DNA from: Bacteroidota bacterium
GTDB taxonomy: Bacteria; Bacteroidota; Bacteroidia; Bacteroidales; JAGONC01
Assembly (NCBI GenBank): GCA_022711405.1
Contig: JAKLFC010000003.1
Coordinates: 186,001 to 250,000, forward strand
DNA length: 64,000 nucleotides
Direction: 5' to 3'
Part shown: positions 35,037 through 45,434 of the stretch, piece after piece
Numbering within the stretch: the first letter of the stretch is position 1
Layout: every line of letters starts with the position of its first letter
Translations under genes and position numbers: made by a program
The notes under the pieces: generated by a model
What the model saw: only the letters and a program-made list of their open reading frames with translations
The model's database searches: none
Told to the model about the DNA's origin: nothing

Positions 35037-35777
35037 TTACATATCTTCCATCAGTTCATCGGTCATTTCGAGGTTGTGATATACACTCTGCACGTCATCA
35101 TCCTCTTCAAAGATCTCAATAAGCCTCAGAACCTTCTGTCCTGCATCTTTGTCCAGTTTCATGGTCGTTTTGGGCAGGCGCTGCAGCTCGGCGCTCTCCG
35201 GCTGTACTTTGAGCTCTTCCAGCTTTTTCATCATCGGCCCGAAATCTTCCATGGCCGTGGTAATGGTAAAATATCCCTCATCCAGCTCAATATCCTCTGC
35301 GCCGGCATCAATGATCTCCATCTGGAACGTATCCGGATCCAGGATTCCCTGCGGGATCTCAAAAATACCCTTCCGGTCGAAGATAAAGCTCAGCGATCCG
35401 TTGGTGCTCAATGCTCCTCCGTATTTGTTGAAGATCGAACGCACGTTGCTGATGGTACGCTGCTGGTTGTCGGTGGTAGCTTCTATGAATACGGCCACTC
35501 CGTGGGGAGCGTACCCTTCGTAGGTGGTTTCGATGAAAGCAGCGGCATCCTTGTCAGCGCCCTTGTTGATGGCCCTGAGAATATTTTCCTTTGGCATGTG
35601 GGCTCCTTTTGCGTTGGAGATGGCCAGCCTCAGCCTGGGATTGCCATCGGGATCCGCACCACCCTCTTTTACAGCCACTGTGATTTCCTTGATGATCTTG
35701 GAGAAGATCTTGGACCGTTTTGCGTCTGCGGCCCCCTTCTTGCGCTTGATGGTCGACCATTTGCTATGACCTGACAT
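35037..35777 (-). CDS. yebC: YebC/PmpR-family protein (TACO1-like)
   Basis: This is a YebC-family protein. Members bind DNA as regulators or help ribosomes through proline-rich stretches. The N-terminus MSGHSKWSTIKRKKGAADAKRSK is diagnostic (split here: MSGHSKWSTI, then KRKKGAADAKR). The middle has IETTYEGYAPHGVAVFIEATTDN (~85-107), and the acidic C-terminus includes EIFEEDDDVQSVYHNL. I chose ATG 35777 (246 aa) because it gives the conserved start; the frame open for 57 codons upstream is not coding. A TATCTTTG box is 41 bases upstream. Confidence 0.95.
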   Translation of the reverse strand: MSGHSKWSTIKRKKGAADAKRSKIFSKIIKEITVAVKEGGADPDGNPRLRLAISNAKGAHMPKENILRAINKGADKDAAAFIETTYEGYAPHGVAVFIEATTDNQQRTISNVRSIFNKYGGALSTNGSLSFIFDRKGIFEIPQGILDPDTFQMEIIDAGAEDIELDEGYFTITTAMEDFGPMMKKLEELKVQPESAELQRLPKTTMKLDKDAGQKVLRLIEIFEEDDDVQSVYHNLEMTDELMEDM

Positions 35778-35818
35778 AGGGTTCTGATTTGATAGGTTTT
35801 CGACTTTTTTATGGGGCA

Positions 35819-35826
35819 CAAAGATA
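35819..35826 (-). promoter_or_regulatory. -7 box (TATCTTTG) of yebC
   Basis: The TAnnTTTG match lies 41 bases before ATG 35777. Confidence 0.5.
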
Positions 35827-35867
35827 CAAAAGGGGATGGAATTACGATGGAAAGAAGTGCAAAAAAT

Positions 35868-36023
35868 GAATATCCAACATACGAACATACGAAGGCGAGG
35901 GAGAACTGGAAGGCGAAGGTGATTGATGATTGGATTTGAGAATCTCAAATTTACCTTCTAATCTGCAATCGACTTCTACTTCAACTTTTCCTTCAACTTC
36001 GTATGTTCGTATGTTGGATATTC
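35868..36023. repeat. 156-base extragenic palindrome (large hairpin element)
   Basis: Outer arms of 27 bases are perfect inverted copies (35868-35894 and 35997-36023). Inside, a purine-rich left half pairs imperfectly with a pyrimidine-rich right half around the core ATTTGAGAATCTCAAAT. It fills the gap between the yebC promoter and the end of the head-GIN gene. Confidence 0.85.
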
Positions 36024-36031
36024 GATTTGAG

Positions 36032-37561
36032 TTACCAGTTCAACAGGACAAGTCCGATGCTGAACGGATACAATTCGGGACCTTCGTCTTTCTGAAAAAG
36101 CGGATTCAGCGAGTAGGTCGCATAGAGGTTGATGACACCCCAGCCGATTCCGGCAAACGCGTCCCAGCGGAAAGGATTCATGTGGAAATCATCCCAGTCC
36201 TTTTCCTTGGAATCATCGTCCCAGACCACCTTTGACTTGGTGCCCAGCCTCACTCCTCCCATAACTCCGGCCGTTATGTGAAAACTGTTGGTTTTCATAT
36301 GGGAGTTGGTCTGGTACTCGAGTAAAAGAGGAATATTCAGGTACACCACTTTCAGCTTGCTTTTTTCGTAGTTCCTGTCGGGATAGACATCCTCCCCGTG
36401 GAAAGCCCAGATAGTAGTTGTATCACTCACAAAATGAAGGTCCTTGCCGTACCTGTAGCTGTTGAAGGTAAATCCGATGCCGGTGATCAGCCCGAGATGG
36501 TTCCTGACCAGGTTGAAGTTTTGTTCGTATGCATTGATGTGCACATCAATGGATTGCTCGTATTTAAGGTCAAGGAAATCATAGGCCGGAGGTACCTGCG
36601 TACTGAAATCAGGATCCACATAGCCATTGATCCCCAGATGGAATCCACCCCAGTGCCCATTGAATTTATGGACCTTCAGCTTGTGGAATTCAACATGGCC
36701 ATCCTCATCAACGATCAATTCCTTGTTCCCGAGTTTTATTCTTACCGTATCGTCATCCTTCACGTTCACGGTCACTCCTCCCACTTTCACTTCCGTTTCA
36801 TCATCCCAGTCGTCGGCGCGGATAACGATCACGCCTCCCTCGGAAACAGGTTCTTTGACATACCCTTCCTCGGGATTGGTAATGAGGGTTTCGGGTTCCC
36901 TGCTGTATTTTACTTCGGCCGCTCCGCTGGTTTCAATGTTCAGCTCTTGGATGGCGGTAACCTCGCCCTCGGATGCACCGGATGCGTCGATGGTGGTCGT
37001 TTGCGTCTCCAGGTCAAAGGCTTCAAGGGATGCTGCACCGCTGATCGAGCTGTTATGACTGCCGGCTGTTCCTTCCAGGTTCACCTCGGCGGCTCCTGAC
37101 AGCTCCGATTCCAGGTTTTGAACCGATAGCTCCATTTCCACCTCGCATGCTCCGCTGCCTTCGATCATGAGATACGGAATCTCGAAGGGTGTCACACCTA
37201 TCACATGCGAGGCCCCGGAAGCGTGGATGTAAGTAAGTCCGGGTAGCGTCACATGGATGATCAGTTTGGAAAAATCACGGATCTTTTCGGTGGAAATGAC
37301 CAGCGTTTCATCCTCAACCGACGTTTTAATGTAGGGTAAAAGGTTCTTGTCGGCTTCCACCTCGGTTCGTTGCTCTGTCCCCTGGCTGAGTCTGATTTCG
37401 GCGACCCCGCCGGCATCAATTTTATCAAATGCCGGCAGATCCCTCGTCTCCCTTCCGGGATCTCCGTCGCCTTTCTGCCACTGGGCGTCAGCCCTGAAGG
37501 AAAATCCGGCAGTGAGGACAAGAAGTGCGGTTGCCAGTGCGAATACGGTAATACGTTTCAT
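36032..37561 (-). CDS. Head-GIN domain (DUF2807) protein with C-terminal outer-membrane barrel
   Basis: The protein has a signal peptide (residues 1-26, ending ADAQ), then a beta-helical head-GIN domain (~35-220) with short repeats such as GASHVIGV, GSGACEVEM, LSGAAEVNL, ISGAASLEAF and SGAAEVKY. A linker of charged strands (~225-295) leads to a predicted outer-membrane beta-barrel of the PorT/OmpX-like type (~300-509), ending FSIGLVLLNW. Such proteins are surface or envelope proteins of unknown function. It lies downstream of an ECF sigma/anti-sigma pair (110 bases after the anti-sigma gene), so it is a likely target or member of that regulon. Confidence 0.82.
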   Translation of the reverse strand: MKRITVFALATALLVLTAGFSFRADAQWQKGDGDPGRETRDLPAFDKIDAGGVAEIRLSQGTEQRTEVEADKNLLPYIKTSVEDETLVISTEKIRDFSKLIIHVTLPGLTYIHASGASHVIGVTPFEIPYLMIEGSGACEVEMELSVQNLESELSGAAEVNLEGTAGSHNSSISGAASLEAFDLETQTTTIDASGASEGEVTAIQELNIETSGAAEVKYSREPETLITNPEEGYVKEPVSEGGVIVIRADDWDDETEVKVGGVTVNVKDDDTVRIKLGNKELIVDEDGHVEFHKLKVHKFNGHWGGFHLGINGYVDPDFSTQVPPAYDFLDLKYEQSIDVHINAYEQNFNLVRNHLGLITGIGFTFNSYRYGKDLHFVSDTTTIWAFHGEDVYPDRNYEKSKLKVVYLNIPLLLEYQTNSHMKTNSFHITAGVMGGVRLGTKSKVVWDDDSKEKDWDDFHMNPFRWDAFAGIGWGVINLYATYSLNPLFQKDEGPELYPFSIGLVLLNW

Positions 37562-37671
37562 GGTTCTGGAATGTTAGGTTATTAAATCCGGTTGGTTTTG
37601 TCGGTAGGACGAACGGCTCTCGGATTTTGTTACACGCAGACCTGCAGGTTTTTTAAAAATCCCGGATGTGC

Positions 37672-38808
37672 CTACTGACCCAGGGAATTATTTTTCGTGC
37701 GGGTTCGTGCGATCTCCTTTTTTTCATTGACCAGGGCGTAGGAGATAACCCTGCCTTCTTCGTTCTTGATGCGCTGGATATGCAGCTCACTGTCGGTCAG
37801 CTGGTTGATGCCGGCCACACCGATATCAGCCAGTGTCCAGAGGTTGATATCAGGCAGTCCTCTCCTGTTGCCTGACTTACCGGTGAAAAGTTCTTTGACC
37901 TTATTCAATGCCATTTCGCCGAACGAATCATAGGTCTGCCTGTCATTCCGTGACGGCGAAAGTGTATATTGATCCGAGGCAGTTAGGTACGGCAGTGCCT
38001 GGGAATAAAGGTTCCTTTCTTCTGACAGCAACTTGCGGACGTGCTGACGGGAGGTGCTGACAAGCTGGTAGCGGATACCTGCGTGAAGCGGGGTCATCGT
38101 TGAGATCGGCTCATCGGACGGGTACTCAGAATGGCTGAATGCTTCTGTCACGATGGCAGGAGCCTGCCGGTCGACCGGCGGTTCACTGACACCACTCGCG
38201 GTGTATTTTACCTCAGGCTGTCTTTCAGGACGTGGCAGTGTATCTGCCACCGGTGTCGCAGTGTTGAACTTTTGCTCCACAACGGCGGGTTCATTCTTCT
38301 GGAAAGGCTGGGTCACCAGCAGTAAGGCAAGCAGGCTGGCTGCGGCCCCGGAGATATAATAAAGTGGTTTTCTGTAGGATATCCAGAATGAAGACCTTTT
38401 TAAGGTGCGCTTGCCGGGATAGATGATCTGTTGGTCAGGTACCAGCCTTGTTCGTTTGAACTGTTCCCATTCTTCCTGCACCTGGGGATTCCGGAGAACA
38501 AACCGGTCCAGAAGCCTGCTTTCCGTCACCGAGAGATCTCCTTCCACCGATCCGATCAGGTATTCCTGATAATTCAATTCATGGATCGGGCCGACAGAGA
38601 TAACCGGCTTTTTTTTGAGTACCTGCTTGTCAGGATACTCTATGTTTTCGTCGGCCATTACTGGAATCGACTCCACATCACTGAGCTCTTCCCTCAGGTC
38701 AGGATTTTGGTCAAGAAACCGGAACAACTCGCTGACCTGGTCAGGAGATAGCACCCCATCGAGGTAATCGATGAAGTAGGTCTCATAGTTGTTACGGTTA
38801 ATTTTCAT
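37672..38808 (-). CDS. Anti-sigma-factor-like membrane protein with duplicated N-terminal motif
   Basis: The cytoplasmic N-terminus holds two tandem copies of a ~60-residue module. Each begins NY[EQ]x[YE] with a YLDG or VEGD turn and ends in P-[DG]-K-x-x-L-K (residues ~7-66 and ~79-138). One membrane helix follows (~149-167) and then a ~210-residue periplasmic part. This architecture matches transmembrane anti-sigma regulators that hold a cognate ECF sigma factor. The gene is 15 bases after the ECF sigma gene. No HxxxCxxC zinc motif is seen. The periplasmic part has no family I recognise. Confidence 0.7.
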   Translation of the reverse strand: MKINRNNYETYFIDYLDGVLSPDQVSELFRFLDQNPDLREELSDVESIPVMADENIEYPDKQVLKKKPVISVGPIHELNYQEYLIGSVEGDLSVTESRLLDRFVLRNPQVQEEWEQFKRTRLVPDQQIIYPGKRTLKRSSFWISYRKPLYYISGAAASLLALLLVTQPFQKNEPAVVEQKFNTATPVADTLPRPERQPEVKYTASGVSEPPVDRQAPAIVTEAFSHSEYPSDEPISTMTPLHAGIRYQLVSTSRQHVRKLLSEERNLYSQALPYLTASDQYTLSPSRNDRQTYDSFGEMALNKVKELFTGKSGNRRGLPDINLWTLADIGVAGINQLTDSELHIQRIKNEEGRVISYALVNEKKEIARTRTKNNSLGQ

Positions 38809-38823
38809 CGTCTTGCGTATAGC

Positions 38824-39309
38824 TTATATCACGTTTTCCAGCTTGCCGATATAATTTTTCAAAAATACCCTTGCCCTGTAGATATAGACTTTCACCTGAG
38901 ATTCATTCAATCGGGTGATCTCACCGATCTCCTGGTACGAATATCCTTCATAATCCCGGAGAAGGATCACCGACCGCTGAATTTCCGGTAACAGTTCAAG
39001 GGCCTGGTCCAGCACTTCTTTGACATCACTGAAGCCTATATCCTGTGTTTGTCCGTGATGAAATCCCGGCGGGGCTTCTTCCCAGAATTTCTCTTTCCGG
39101 ATCATATCGATCATCGTGTGGTAGGCGGTGGTGAACAGATAGGATTTAGCCTTTTCGAAACTGACCTCCGAAACCTTCTCCCATAATCTGACAAATGATT
39201 CCTGCACGATATCCTTTGATGCATCCTCATCCCTGAAATTTTTCAGGATGAAACGAAATATACCATCCGCATAGTGATCGACGCAACTATTGTATTCTGA
39301 TATGGTCAT
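38824..39309 (-). CDS. ECF-type RNA polymerase sigma factor
   Basis: This is a 161-aa sigma-70-family factor of the extracytoplasmic-function type. Region 2 is seen in FRDEDASKDIVQESFVRLWEKV (~22-43) and YHTMIDMIRKEKF (~68-80). Region 4 is seen in LPEIQRSVILLRDYEGYSYQEIGEITRLNESQVKVYIYRAR as separate blocks at about 108-148. It is expected to redirect RNA polymerase to stress or surface genes and to be held by the next gene (anti-sigma). The partner and the downstream head-GIN gene form the likely regulon core. Confidence 0.93.
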   Translation of the reverse strand: MTISEYNSCVDHYADGIFRFILKNFRDEDASKDIVQESFVRLWEKVSEVSFEKAKSYLFTTAYHTMIDMIRKEKFWEEAPPGFHHGQTQDIGFSDVKEVLDQALELLPEIQRSVILLRDYEGYSYQEIGEITRLNESQVKVYIYRARVFLKNYIGKLENVI

Positions 39310-39391
39310 GCAATCCGAATGGAAAAATAATGGTTACCGGTCATAAGACGGTTGAAACCTGCAAATGTTACAGGTACACGGGAAGTAAATG

Positions 39392-41179
39392 TCAATCCAT
39401 TTTGAGAACGGCCAGGAAGGCGCTCTGGGGCACTTCCACGTTCCCGATCTGGCGCATTCGTTTCTTGCCTTTTTTCTGTTTCTCGAGAAGTTTTCTTTTG
39501 CGGGTGATATCACCTCCGTAACATTTGGCGGTCACATCCTTACGGAAAGCCTTCACGGTCTCGCGTGCGATGATCTTAGCCCCGATGGCTGCCTGGATGG
39601 CCACGTCGAACTGCTGCCGCGGGATGAGCTCCTTGAGCTTTTCGCATATCCGGCGCCCGAAATCGTAGGCGTTGTCACGATGGATCAGGGTTGAAAGAGC
39701 ATCCACCGGATCCCCGTTGAGCAGGATATCCAGTTTGGTCAGATCTGCAGGCTTGTAACCCGACATGTAATAATCGAAAGAAGCATACCCCTTTGAAATG
39801 CTTTTCAGTTTATCGTAGAAATCAAAAACGATCTCACTCAGCGGCATCTCGAAGGTGATCTCCACCCGGTCAGTGGTCAGGTAGACCTGGTTTTTCAGCG
39901 TCCCCCGCTTATCGATGCACAGCTTCATGATGGCACCGATGTACTCTGTTTTGGAGATGACCTGAGCAGTGATGTAGGGCTCTTCGATATGATGGATGTA
40001 TTTTGGGTCAGGCATGCCCGACGGGTTGTGCACCTCGATCGTTTCCCCTTTTGGTGTGATCACTTTGAAGGAGACGTTGGGTACAGTAGTGATCACATCC
40101 ATGTCAAATTCCCTGTCGAGCCGTTCCTGGATGATCTCCATGTGAAGCAGCCCGAGAAAACCGCAACGGAACCCAAAACCCAGTGCGGCCGAGGATTCGG
40201 GCTCATAGAACAGGGAGGCATCGTTCAGCTGCAGCTTTTCGATGGACGCCCGCAGCTCTTCATACTCATCTGCGTCCACCGGGTAGACACCCGCGAAGAC
40301 CATGGGCTTCACGTTTTTAAATCCTTCAATGGCGGAAGGGCACGGACGGTCATAGCCGGTGATGGTATCACCAACTTTTACTTCCCTGGATGACTTGATG
40401 CCGGAAATGAGGTACCCTACATCGCCGGCTTCCAGCATGTCAACAGGCTCAAATTTCATCTTGAGCACTCCGATTTCGTCGGCGATATAATCACTGCCTG
40501 TTGCGAAGAACTTGACGTGGTCTCCTTTTCTGATGCGTCCGTTGATGATCCGGAAATAGGCATAGATACCCCGGAACGAGTTGAATACCGAATCGAAGAT
40601 GATTGCCTGCAGGGGTGCTTCGGGGTCTCCCTTCGGGGGTGGTATGCGGTGAATGATTTCCTCAATGATCCTGTCCACTCCATATCCCGTCTTGGCACTC
40701 GCCTCAATGATGTCCTCCTCCCTGCACCCGATCAGGTCCACGATCTGGTCCTTGACTTCCTCCGGCATGGCATTGTCCATGTCCATCTTGTTGAGCACGG
40801 GGATCACCTCCAGGTTATGATCCAGCGCCTGGTAGAGGTTGGAGATCGTCTGGGCCTGTATCCCCTGGGTGGCGTCGACCACCAGCAGTGCCCCCTCGCA
40901 GGCGGCGATGGCACGCGAGACCTCGTAGGAGAAATCTACATGTCCGGGAGTGTCGATCAGGTTAAGCTTATAGGAATTTCCCCCGAAGGTATGCCGCATC
41001 TGGATGGCGTGACTCTTGATGGTGATGCCTCTTTCCCGCTCAAGGTCCATGTTGTCGAGCACCTGATCCTGGAACTCCCTGTCGGATAATGTGTCGGTGA
41101 ACTGAAGGAGACGGTCGGCCAGTGTGCTCTTGCCGTGATCAATATGGGCGATGATGCAGAAATTGCGGATATATTCCAT
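39392..41179 (-). CDS. lepA: Elongation factor 4 (LepA)
   Basis: LepA is a ribosome-associated GTPase acting in translation initiation or back-translocation. The G motifs are [10 protein letters not shown] (residues ~10-19), RERGITIK (~43-50), DTPGHVDF (~74-81) and NKMD (~128-131). The LepA-specific C-terminal domain ends [20 protein letters not shown] chose ATG 41179 ([12 protein letters not shown], 595 aa), since the 37 codons upstream are not conserved and a TATTTTTG box lies 4 bases before this ATG. Confidence 0.97.
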   Translation of the reverse strand: MEYIRNFCIIAHIDHGKSTLADRLLQFTDTLSDREFQDQVLDNMDLERERGITIKSHAIQMRHTFGGNSYKLNLIDTPGHVDFSYEVSRAIAACEGALLVVDATQGIQAQTISNLYQALDHNLEVIPVLNKMDMDNAMPEEVKDQIVDLIGCREEDIIEASAKTGYGVDRIIEEIIHRIPPPKGDPEAPLQAIIFDSVFNSFRGIYAYFRIINGRIRKGDHVKFFATGSDYIADEIGVLKMKFEPVDMLEAGDVGYLISGIKSSREVKVGDTITGYDRPCPSAIEGFKNVKPMVFAGVYPVDADEYEELRASIEKLQLNDASLFYEPESSAALGFGFRCGFLGLLHMEIIQERLDREFDMDVITTVPNVSFKVITPKGETIEVHNPSGMPDPKYIHHIEEPYITAQVISKTEYIGAIMKLCIDKRGTLKNQVYLTTDRVEITFEMPLSEIVFDFYDKLKSISKGYASFDYYMSGYKPADLTKLDILLNGDPVDALSTLIHRDNAYDFGRRICEKLKELIPRQQFDVAIQAAIGAKIIARETVKAFRKDVTAKCYGGDITRKRKLLEKQKKGKKRMRQIGNVEVPQSAFLAVLKMD

Positions 41180-41183
41180 GCGG

Positions 41184-41191
41184 CAAAAATA
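41184..41191 (-). promoter_or_regulatory. -7 box (TATTTTTG) 4 bases before lepA
   Basis: With only CCGC between the box and ATG 41179, the message is predicted to be leaderless. Confidence 0.6.
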
Positions 41192-41216
41192 GTAATAAAT
41201 CAGTTCTTTTGCGCAC

Positions 41217-44200
41217 TTACGTTCCCGGGACGGTCTCGGAAAGTTCGATGAGGTAATTGCCCTTGTAAATGTTGCCCAGGTGCCCGTCAATGGCGATCTT
41301 GTCTCCGGTTTTAAAGCTGATCCCGTTGATCAGGCAGGTCTTTTTTGTTTCGTTCACCCTGAGTTCCGAGCAGTTCACCACGCATACCTTTCCAAGCCGC
41401 GCTGCTGTCACCGCAGCATGTGATGTAGCGCCACCCTTTGCGGTGAGAAGCCCATGGCATTCGAAGATCATTCCAATGTCATCGGGCACCGTATCGGGCC
41501 TGACAAGAATATGGTTTTCCTGCGGATTGGATTGTGCAAGGGCGTTCAGATCTTCCATGTCAAAAGCCAGCAGGCCATTTATTGCGCCTCCCCCTATGCC
41601 GATGCCTCTTCCCACCAGCTGCATCTGGTGAGGAGGGGTGGTAAAGACATTTACCTTGTGCCGTTTTTTCACAAAGAGCTCACGTGTCTGCAGAAGGTAG
41701 ACATCCTCCGGCCTGTCCGACTCAAATGTAAACTCGATCTCCTGCGGGCTGTAGCCGTGGTTTTCGATCATATCCTCGGCGATCTGTCGGATGCGTTTGA
41801 AGATCTGCGGCATGGAAGCTTCCAGTGAACGTTTTTTCAGCCGGGCCAGTTTCCGCTGATTCTCAGAGATAGGCAGCGTATTCACCAGGCCGCTGACAAT
41901 GTCCTCGCCCTGGCTGCAGAAGGTAAAATCACCGTAAAGGCTGACCCCTGGTTTGGCTGATTTGGGGTCATGGGTGAAAACAACACCCGTGCCTGCATGC
42001 TTATGAAGGTTTCCAAGGATCATGCGCTGGACGATCACAGCTGTGCCCCATTCATCTGCGATCTGCAGATGCTGGCGGTACACCTTGGCCCTTTCGGAGT
42101 ACCACGACTCAAATACGAACTGGATGGTCTGCTTTAGCTGCCTGAACAGATCCTGTTCGAAATCTATGTGGTTGTCCTCGAGGATCTGCTTGTAGGCCAT
42201 AGCGATCTGTTTCATGTGCCACGGCTCGAAATTGGCCTTCTGGTCCACATTGTACTTCTTTTTATAGTCCTGAATGGTCTGGTCGAACACATCCCGGCTG
42301 ATCCCGTGAGCCATCCCCCAGCATTGCAGCAGCCGCCGGTACGAATCCCATGAGGTCCAGCCATAGTTGAACTGTTTGCTCAGCTCTTCGGTGAGCTCAT
42401 CGTTCATACCCACATCCAGGAAAGTGTTCATCGCCCCCGGCATAGAGATGGCCGTGCCTGACCGTACAGAAAGCAACAGCGGATTTTTGGGATTCCCGAA
42501 CTGCCGTCCCGACATTCGTTCCATTCGCCTGATCTGGTCCAGGATCATTTTGTCAAACTCCTGGCTGATCTCCGGATGATTGGAAATGGTGAACCTTCTG
42601 CGGAAGACCTCCGTGGTCAGGACAAAGCCTTCGGGTACAGGAAACCCCGAAAGAAACAACTTTTTCAGAAAATACCCTTTGGAACCCAGGAAGACCTGGT
42701 TGTCCATTTCCACCGTTTCATCGTAGACGGGACTGATGACCAGATCGGAGTTATACGACATGACGTCACTGATCATGTTCTGCGGCAGGTTATCCACCAT
42801 GTTCCGCAACGAATTCAGCACTTTGGTGATCAGGTTGTCGAGGGGCTGTACCAGGAAGGCCGAGGCGATAATATCCCTGAAGAATTCCTCTGATTTTTTA
42901 TTGACCAGATGCTGGAAATCCTTCTCTCCCAGTTTTCCATCGGGATCGTAAAGCTGGCGTATGACGATCTCGAGGGATTGTTCGTAGGACTTGATGAAAT
43001 ACTTGTCAATGGTTCCTTTGACGTCTTCGGCAATGAACTGGAAGATATTGATGTACTGATCCAGTGAAAAGCTTCGGGAGGTGAGGCTGTACTTCAGCAT
43101 CTGGAGGTTTGAGTTGAATCCCTGGCTGTGGACGCCGTCCAGTTCCATTCCTTCCCTGAAATATTCAAGGATGTCGTGGATGCGCAACAGGGTAGTGGCG
43201 GAAATATAGTCGAGGTTGATATTGTTCACCACTTTTTCCATCAGCCGCGTGGCCACTTTCTCCAGCCGGAAGGTGAGTCCCAGCGCCTCGAATTTGCTTT
43301 CACGGTAAACACCGTACATGGAGGGGATGCCGATGGCGATGTGACGTTTGTGGTAGATGTTTTCCCATCCTTCGCTTGGCTCAGGATTGAAAATGATCTG
43401 TTTCAGCTTTTCCATGAAACCATAGATCATCTTAAGCGACCGTTCGAAGTTGTTGCTCTTCAGGGCTTTGCCAAATTTTTCGATCTCCTTGGCCTCGAGG
43501 AAGGAATAGCGTTTCAGAATGGCTACGATATCTACCGTATCGAACGAATATTTTTCCTTGAGTAAAAAATACAGCTGGTGAAGGTACTTGATCCGATCCT
43601 TGTCCCTCTGGTTATCCCCTGCCGCCTCATCGATCAGCTGGTAAAAGCGGCTGGTATCAATATCGAGCAGGTCATGGTAATCACAGGAAACAATCGCACA
43701 GGCTTTTTTTATGATCTCATGGACAGGTGCAAAATATTCGCCCTGCAGATCAACGGATTGATAAACATCCGCAGGCAGGATGGGCTCAAGGGCTTTCAGA
43801 TCGCCATCGTACCAGAAATTGAAGATCTTGTGGGCCAGCTCGATGAGCGTATTGTTGCTTTCGGTATGTACCTGTTTTCTCAGAAAATGGACCAGGCGGT
43901 CCTGCCGTTTGGTGAGCTCATCCATGGAGGTGGTCACATTGCGGATTTCGCCTTCTGCACCGATCTCATTGAAGTATACCGGGAAGATGCGGGTGAGCTG
44001 TTTTACCTTTTTAAAGAAGGGGGAGATGTTGGAGTTAAGGATGCGGGTAATGTCGCGCTGAAACAGGTCGGTATCATTGATGAATATTCCGCCCAGCCTC
44101 AGGTTGACGATCAGTGTCGACAGCAGGTTTTCGAGGATGGTGTGCGGGTATTCGATCAGTTCCAGCCACACCCGGATGTTCTTGATGTGGTTTTCATTGA

Positions 44201-45332
44201 CATTGATCTGCCAGTCCTGGTCTACAAAGACCATCCCGGGATTTTCAAAGCCAAAGTTGATCAGGTGCGATTCAAAGTTGGCCACCAGGTGCTGATCTTC
44301 CGAATTGTCGATGTCGATCAGCCGTTTTCCAAGAGTCAGCAGGCAATCGAGGACTGAGGAGGTATGGTCTTTTCTCAGTTGTTCTGCAAGTTCGAATATG
44401 TTATCGGTGAAATCCCTCAGATCATGGAAGGGGACCTCGTCGACGGCACTGCGCAGCAGCTTGTTGATGTTCCAGATCAGGCGTTCTTTCTGTTGTGTCA
44501 TCCCCGGAAGGTTCAGCAGGTAGAACGAGTAGTAGAATTTGGCGATGAATGTTTCCCACTGGTCGATGAAACGGATGTACCGGTCGGCGATATCATCATA
44601 GGTTGGTATCTGCTCGGTCAGCTCCTGCAACGTGGTGATCTGCTGCAGTTTTGTCTTCAGATCCGTATAATAGGGATGTCCGACCACACCAATGTCGATG
44701 CTGTAATCCCTGTTGAACGCCTGCTGCCGGCTGTTGTACCATTCCTCGATCCTGGAGGTGCGTTCCCAGAAATTCACCGTACGACCCAGTACCTCACGGA
44801 GCAGATGAAATATCTGCTGCTGAAACATCCCGTCATGAGAGGTATCGCTCAGATGTCGGATAAGGAACCTGGAGCATTCGATGTAGCTTTCCTCATTGAG
44901 CGGCAGGTTGCGGTCAAGGATCTCCAGGATTCTGTGAAGCGTTTGGACAGGTTTTGTCTGCTGTTTGTTGAGCTGTTCGGTGAACTCGGCCATGGTCTGG
45001 ACGATCTGTACATCGAGCTCCTTTTTCAGGTCGGCTGCCAGAAGGGTGTCGAGGACGCTCAGGATGATATCCCAGGCTTTTTCCGATTCCGGCAGGCCTG
45101 AATAGAACCACATGTCACCAAGCAGGATCTGGCGGAGTTCCTCGACCACGAACTTACGGTTGGAAAACGGATGCGAATACTCGATAAGGCACTCGCTTGC
45201 CCTTTTGTTGATGCCATAATAGGAAGAAGAAAGCTGGATGAAGTACTGATGCTCCTTAGGGATCACGATATTCTTGTACCGTGTTTCCGCCAAATTGGCC
45301 TCCAGAGCCTTGGATACGAATTGCTGGTCCAT
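41217..45332 (-). CDS. Very large PPDK-like dikinase without PEP/pyruvate barrel
   Basis: The protein has 1371 residues. The first ~850 are helical and match no domain I recognise. The last ~500 resemble the front half of pyruvate phosphate dikinase: an ATP-grasp part with [19 protein letters not shown] (~960-978) and [13 protein letters not shown] (~1150-1162), then the swivelling phosphohistidine domain with [20 protein letters not shown], whose His is near 1315. The sequence ends ~55 residues later, where PPDK would begin its PEP/pyruvate TIM barrel. It should therefore bind ATP and phosphorylate its own His, then pass phosphate to an unknown acceptor. ATG 45332 is supported by a TACTTTTG box 17 bases upstream; a longer frame upstream is not coding. 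Confidence 0.8.
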   Translation of the reverse strand: MDQQFVSKALEANLAETRYKNIVIPKEHQYFIQLSSSYYGINKRASECLIEYSHPFSNRKFVVEELRQILLGDMWFYSGLPESEKAWDIILSVLDTLLAADLKKELDVQIVQTMAEFTEQLNKQQTKPVQTLHRILEILDRNLPLNEESYIECSRFLIRHLSDTSHDGMFQQQIFHLLREVLGRTVNFWERTSRIEEWYNSRQQAFNRDYSIDIGVVGHPYYTDLKTKLQQITTLQELTEQIPTYDDIADRYIRFIDQWETFIAKFYYSFYLLNLPGMTQQKERLIWNINKLLRSAVDEVPFHDLRDFTDNIFELAEQLRKDHTSSVLDCLLTLGKRLIDIDNSEDQHLVANFESHLINFGFENPGMVFVDQDWQINVNENHIKNIRVWLELIEYPHTILENLLSTLIVNLRLGGIFINDTDLFQRDITRILNSNISPFFKKVKQLTRIFPVYFNEIGAEGEIRNVTTSMDELTKRQDRLVHFLRKQVHTESNNTLIELAHKIFNFWYDGDLKALEPILPADVYQSVDLQGEYFAPVHEIIKKACAIVSCDYHDLLDIDTSRFYQLIDEAAGDNQRDKDRIKYLHQLYFLLKEKYSFDTVDIVAILKRYSFLEAKEIEKFGKALKSNNFERSLKMIYGFMEKLKQIIFNPEPSEGWENIYHKRHIAIGIPSMYGVYRESKFEALGLTFRLEKVATRLMEKVVNNINLDYISATTLLRIHDILEYFREGMELDGVHSQGFNSNLQMLKYSLTSRSFSLDQYINIFQFIAEDVKGTIDKYFIKSYEQSLEIVIRQLYDPDGKLGEKDFQHLVNKKSEEFFRDIIASAFLVQPLDNLITKVLNSLRNMVDNLPQNMISDVMSYNSDLVISPVYDETVEMDNQVFLGSKGYFLKKLFLSGFPVPEGFVLTTEVFRRRFTISNHPEISQEFDKMILDQIRRMERMSGRQFGNPKNPLLLSVRSGTAISMPGAMNTFLDVGMNDELTEELSKQFNYGWTSWDSYRRLLQCWGMAHGISRDVFDQTIQDYKKKYNVDQKANFEPWHMKQIAMAYKQILEDNHIDFEQDLFRQLKQTIQFVFESWYSERAKVYRQHLQIADEWGTAVIVQRMILGNLHKHAGTGVVFTHDPKSAKPGVSLYGDFTFCSQGEDIVSGLVNTLPISENQRKLARLKKRSLEASMPQIFKRIRQIAEDMIENHGYSPQEIEFTFESDRPEDVYLLQTRELFVKKRHKVNVFTTPPHQMQLVGRGIGIGGGAINGLLAFDMEDLNALAQSNPQENHILVRPDTVPDDIGMIFECHGLLTAKGGATSHAAVTAARLGKVCVVNCSELRVNETKKTCLINGISFKTGDKIAIDGHLGNIYKGNYLIELSETVPGT

Positions 45333-45349
45333 GGGATAGATTCTTAGTG

Positions 45350-45357
45350 CAAAAGTA
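45350..45357 (-). promoter_or_regulatory. -7 box (TACTTTTG) of the dikinase-like gene
   Basis: The TAnnTTTG match lies 17 bases before ATG 45332 and supports the shorter start. Confidence 0.5.
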
Positions 45358-45381
45358 AGCGATTTTCGCCACCGGAAGGGT

Positions 45382-45434
45382 AAATTCCAAATCCCAGGAT
45401 CCAAGTTCCAAACAAAGTCCAAATTCCAATCCCG
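45382..45434. repeat. Interspersed repeat copy A (AAATTCCA/GGATCCAA family)
   Basis: Copy A of a short intergenic repeat is built of AAATTCCA, CAGGATCCAA and CCAAACAAA blocks. Other copies are at 47616-47684 and 51916-51972, all in the same orientation. Confidence 0.8.

Noticed and set aside
35778..35948. Upstream extension of yebC by 57 codons
   Set aside because: The conserved YebC N-terminus starts at 35777, and the extension crosses the promoter and the large palindrome.
37625..37660. ACCTGCAGGT palindrome with T-run after it as a plus-strand terminator
   Set aside because: No plus-strand gene ends there, and the palindrome has no loop.
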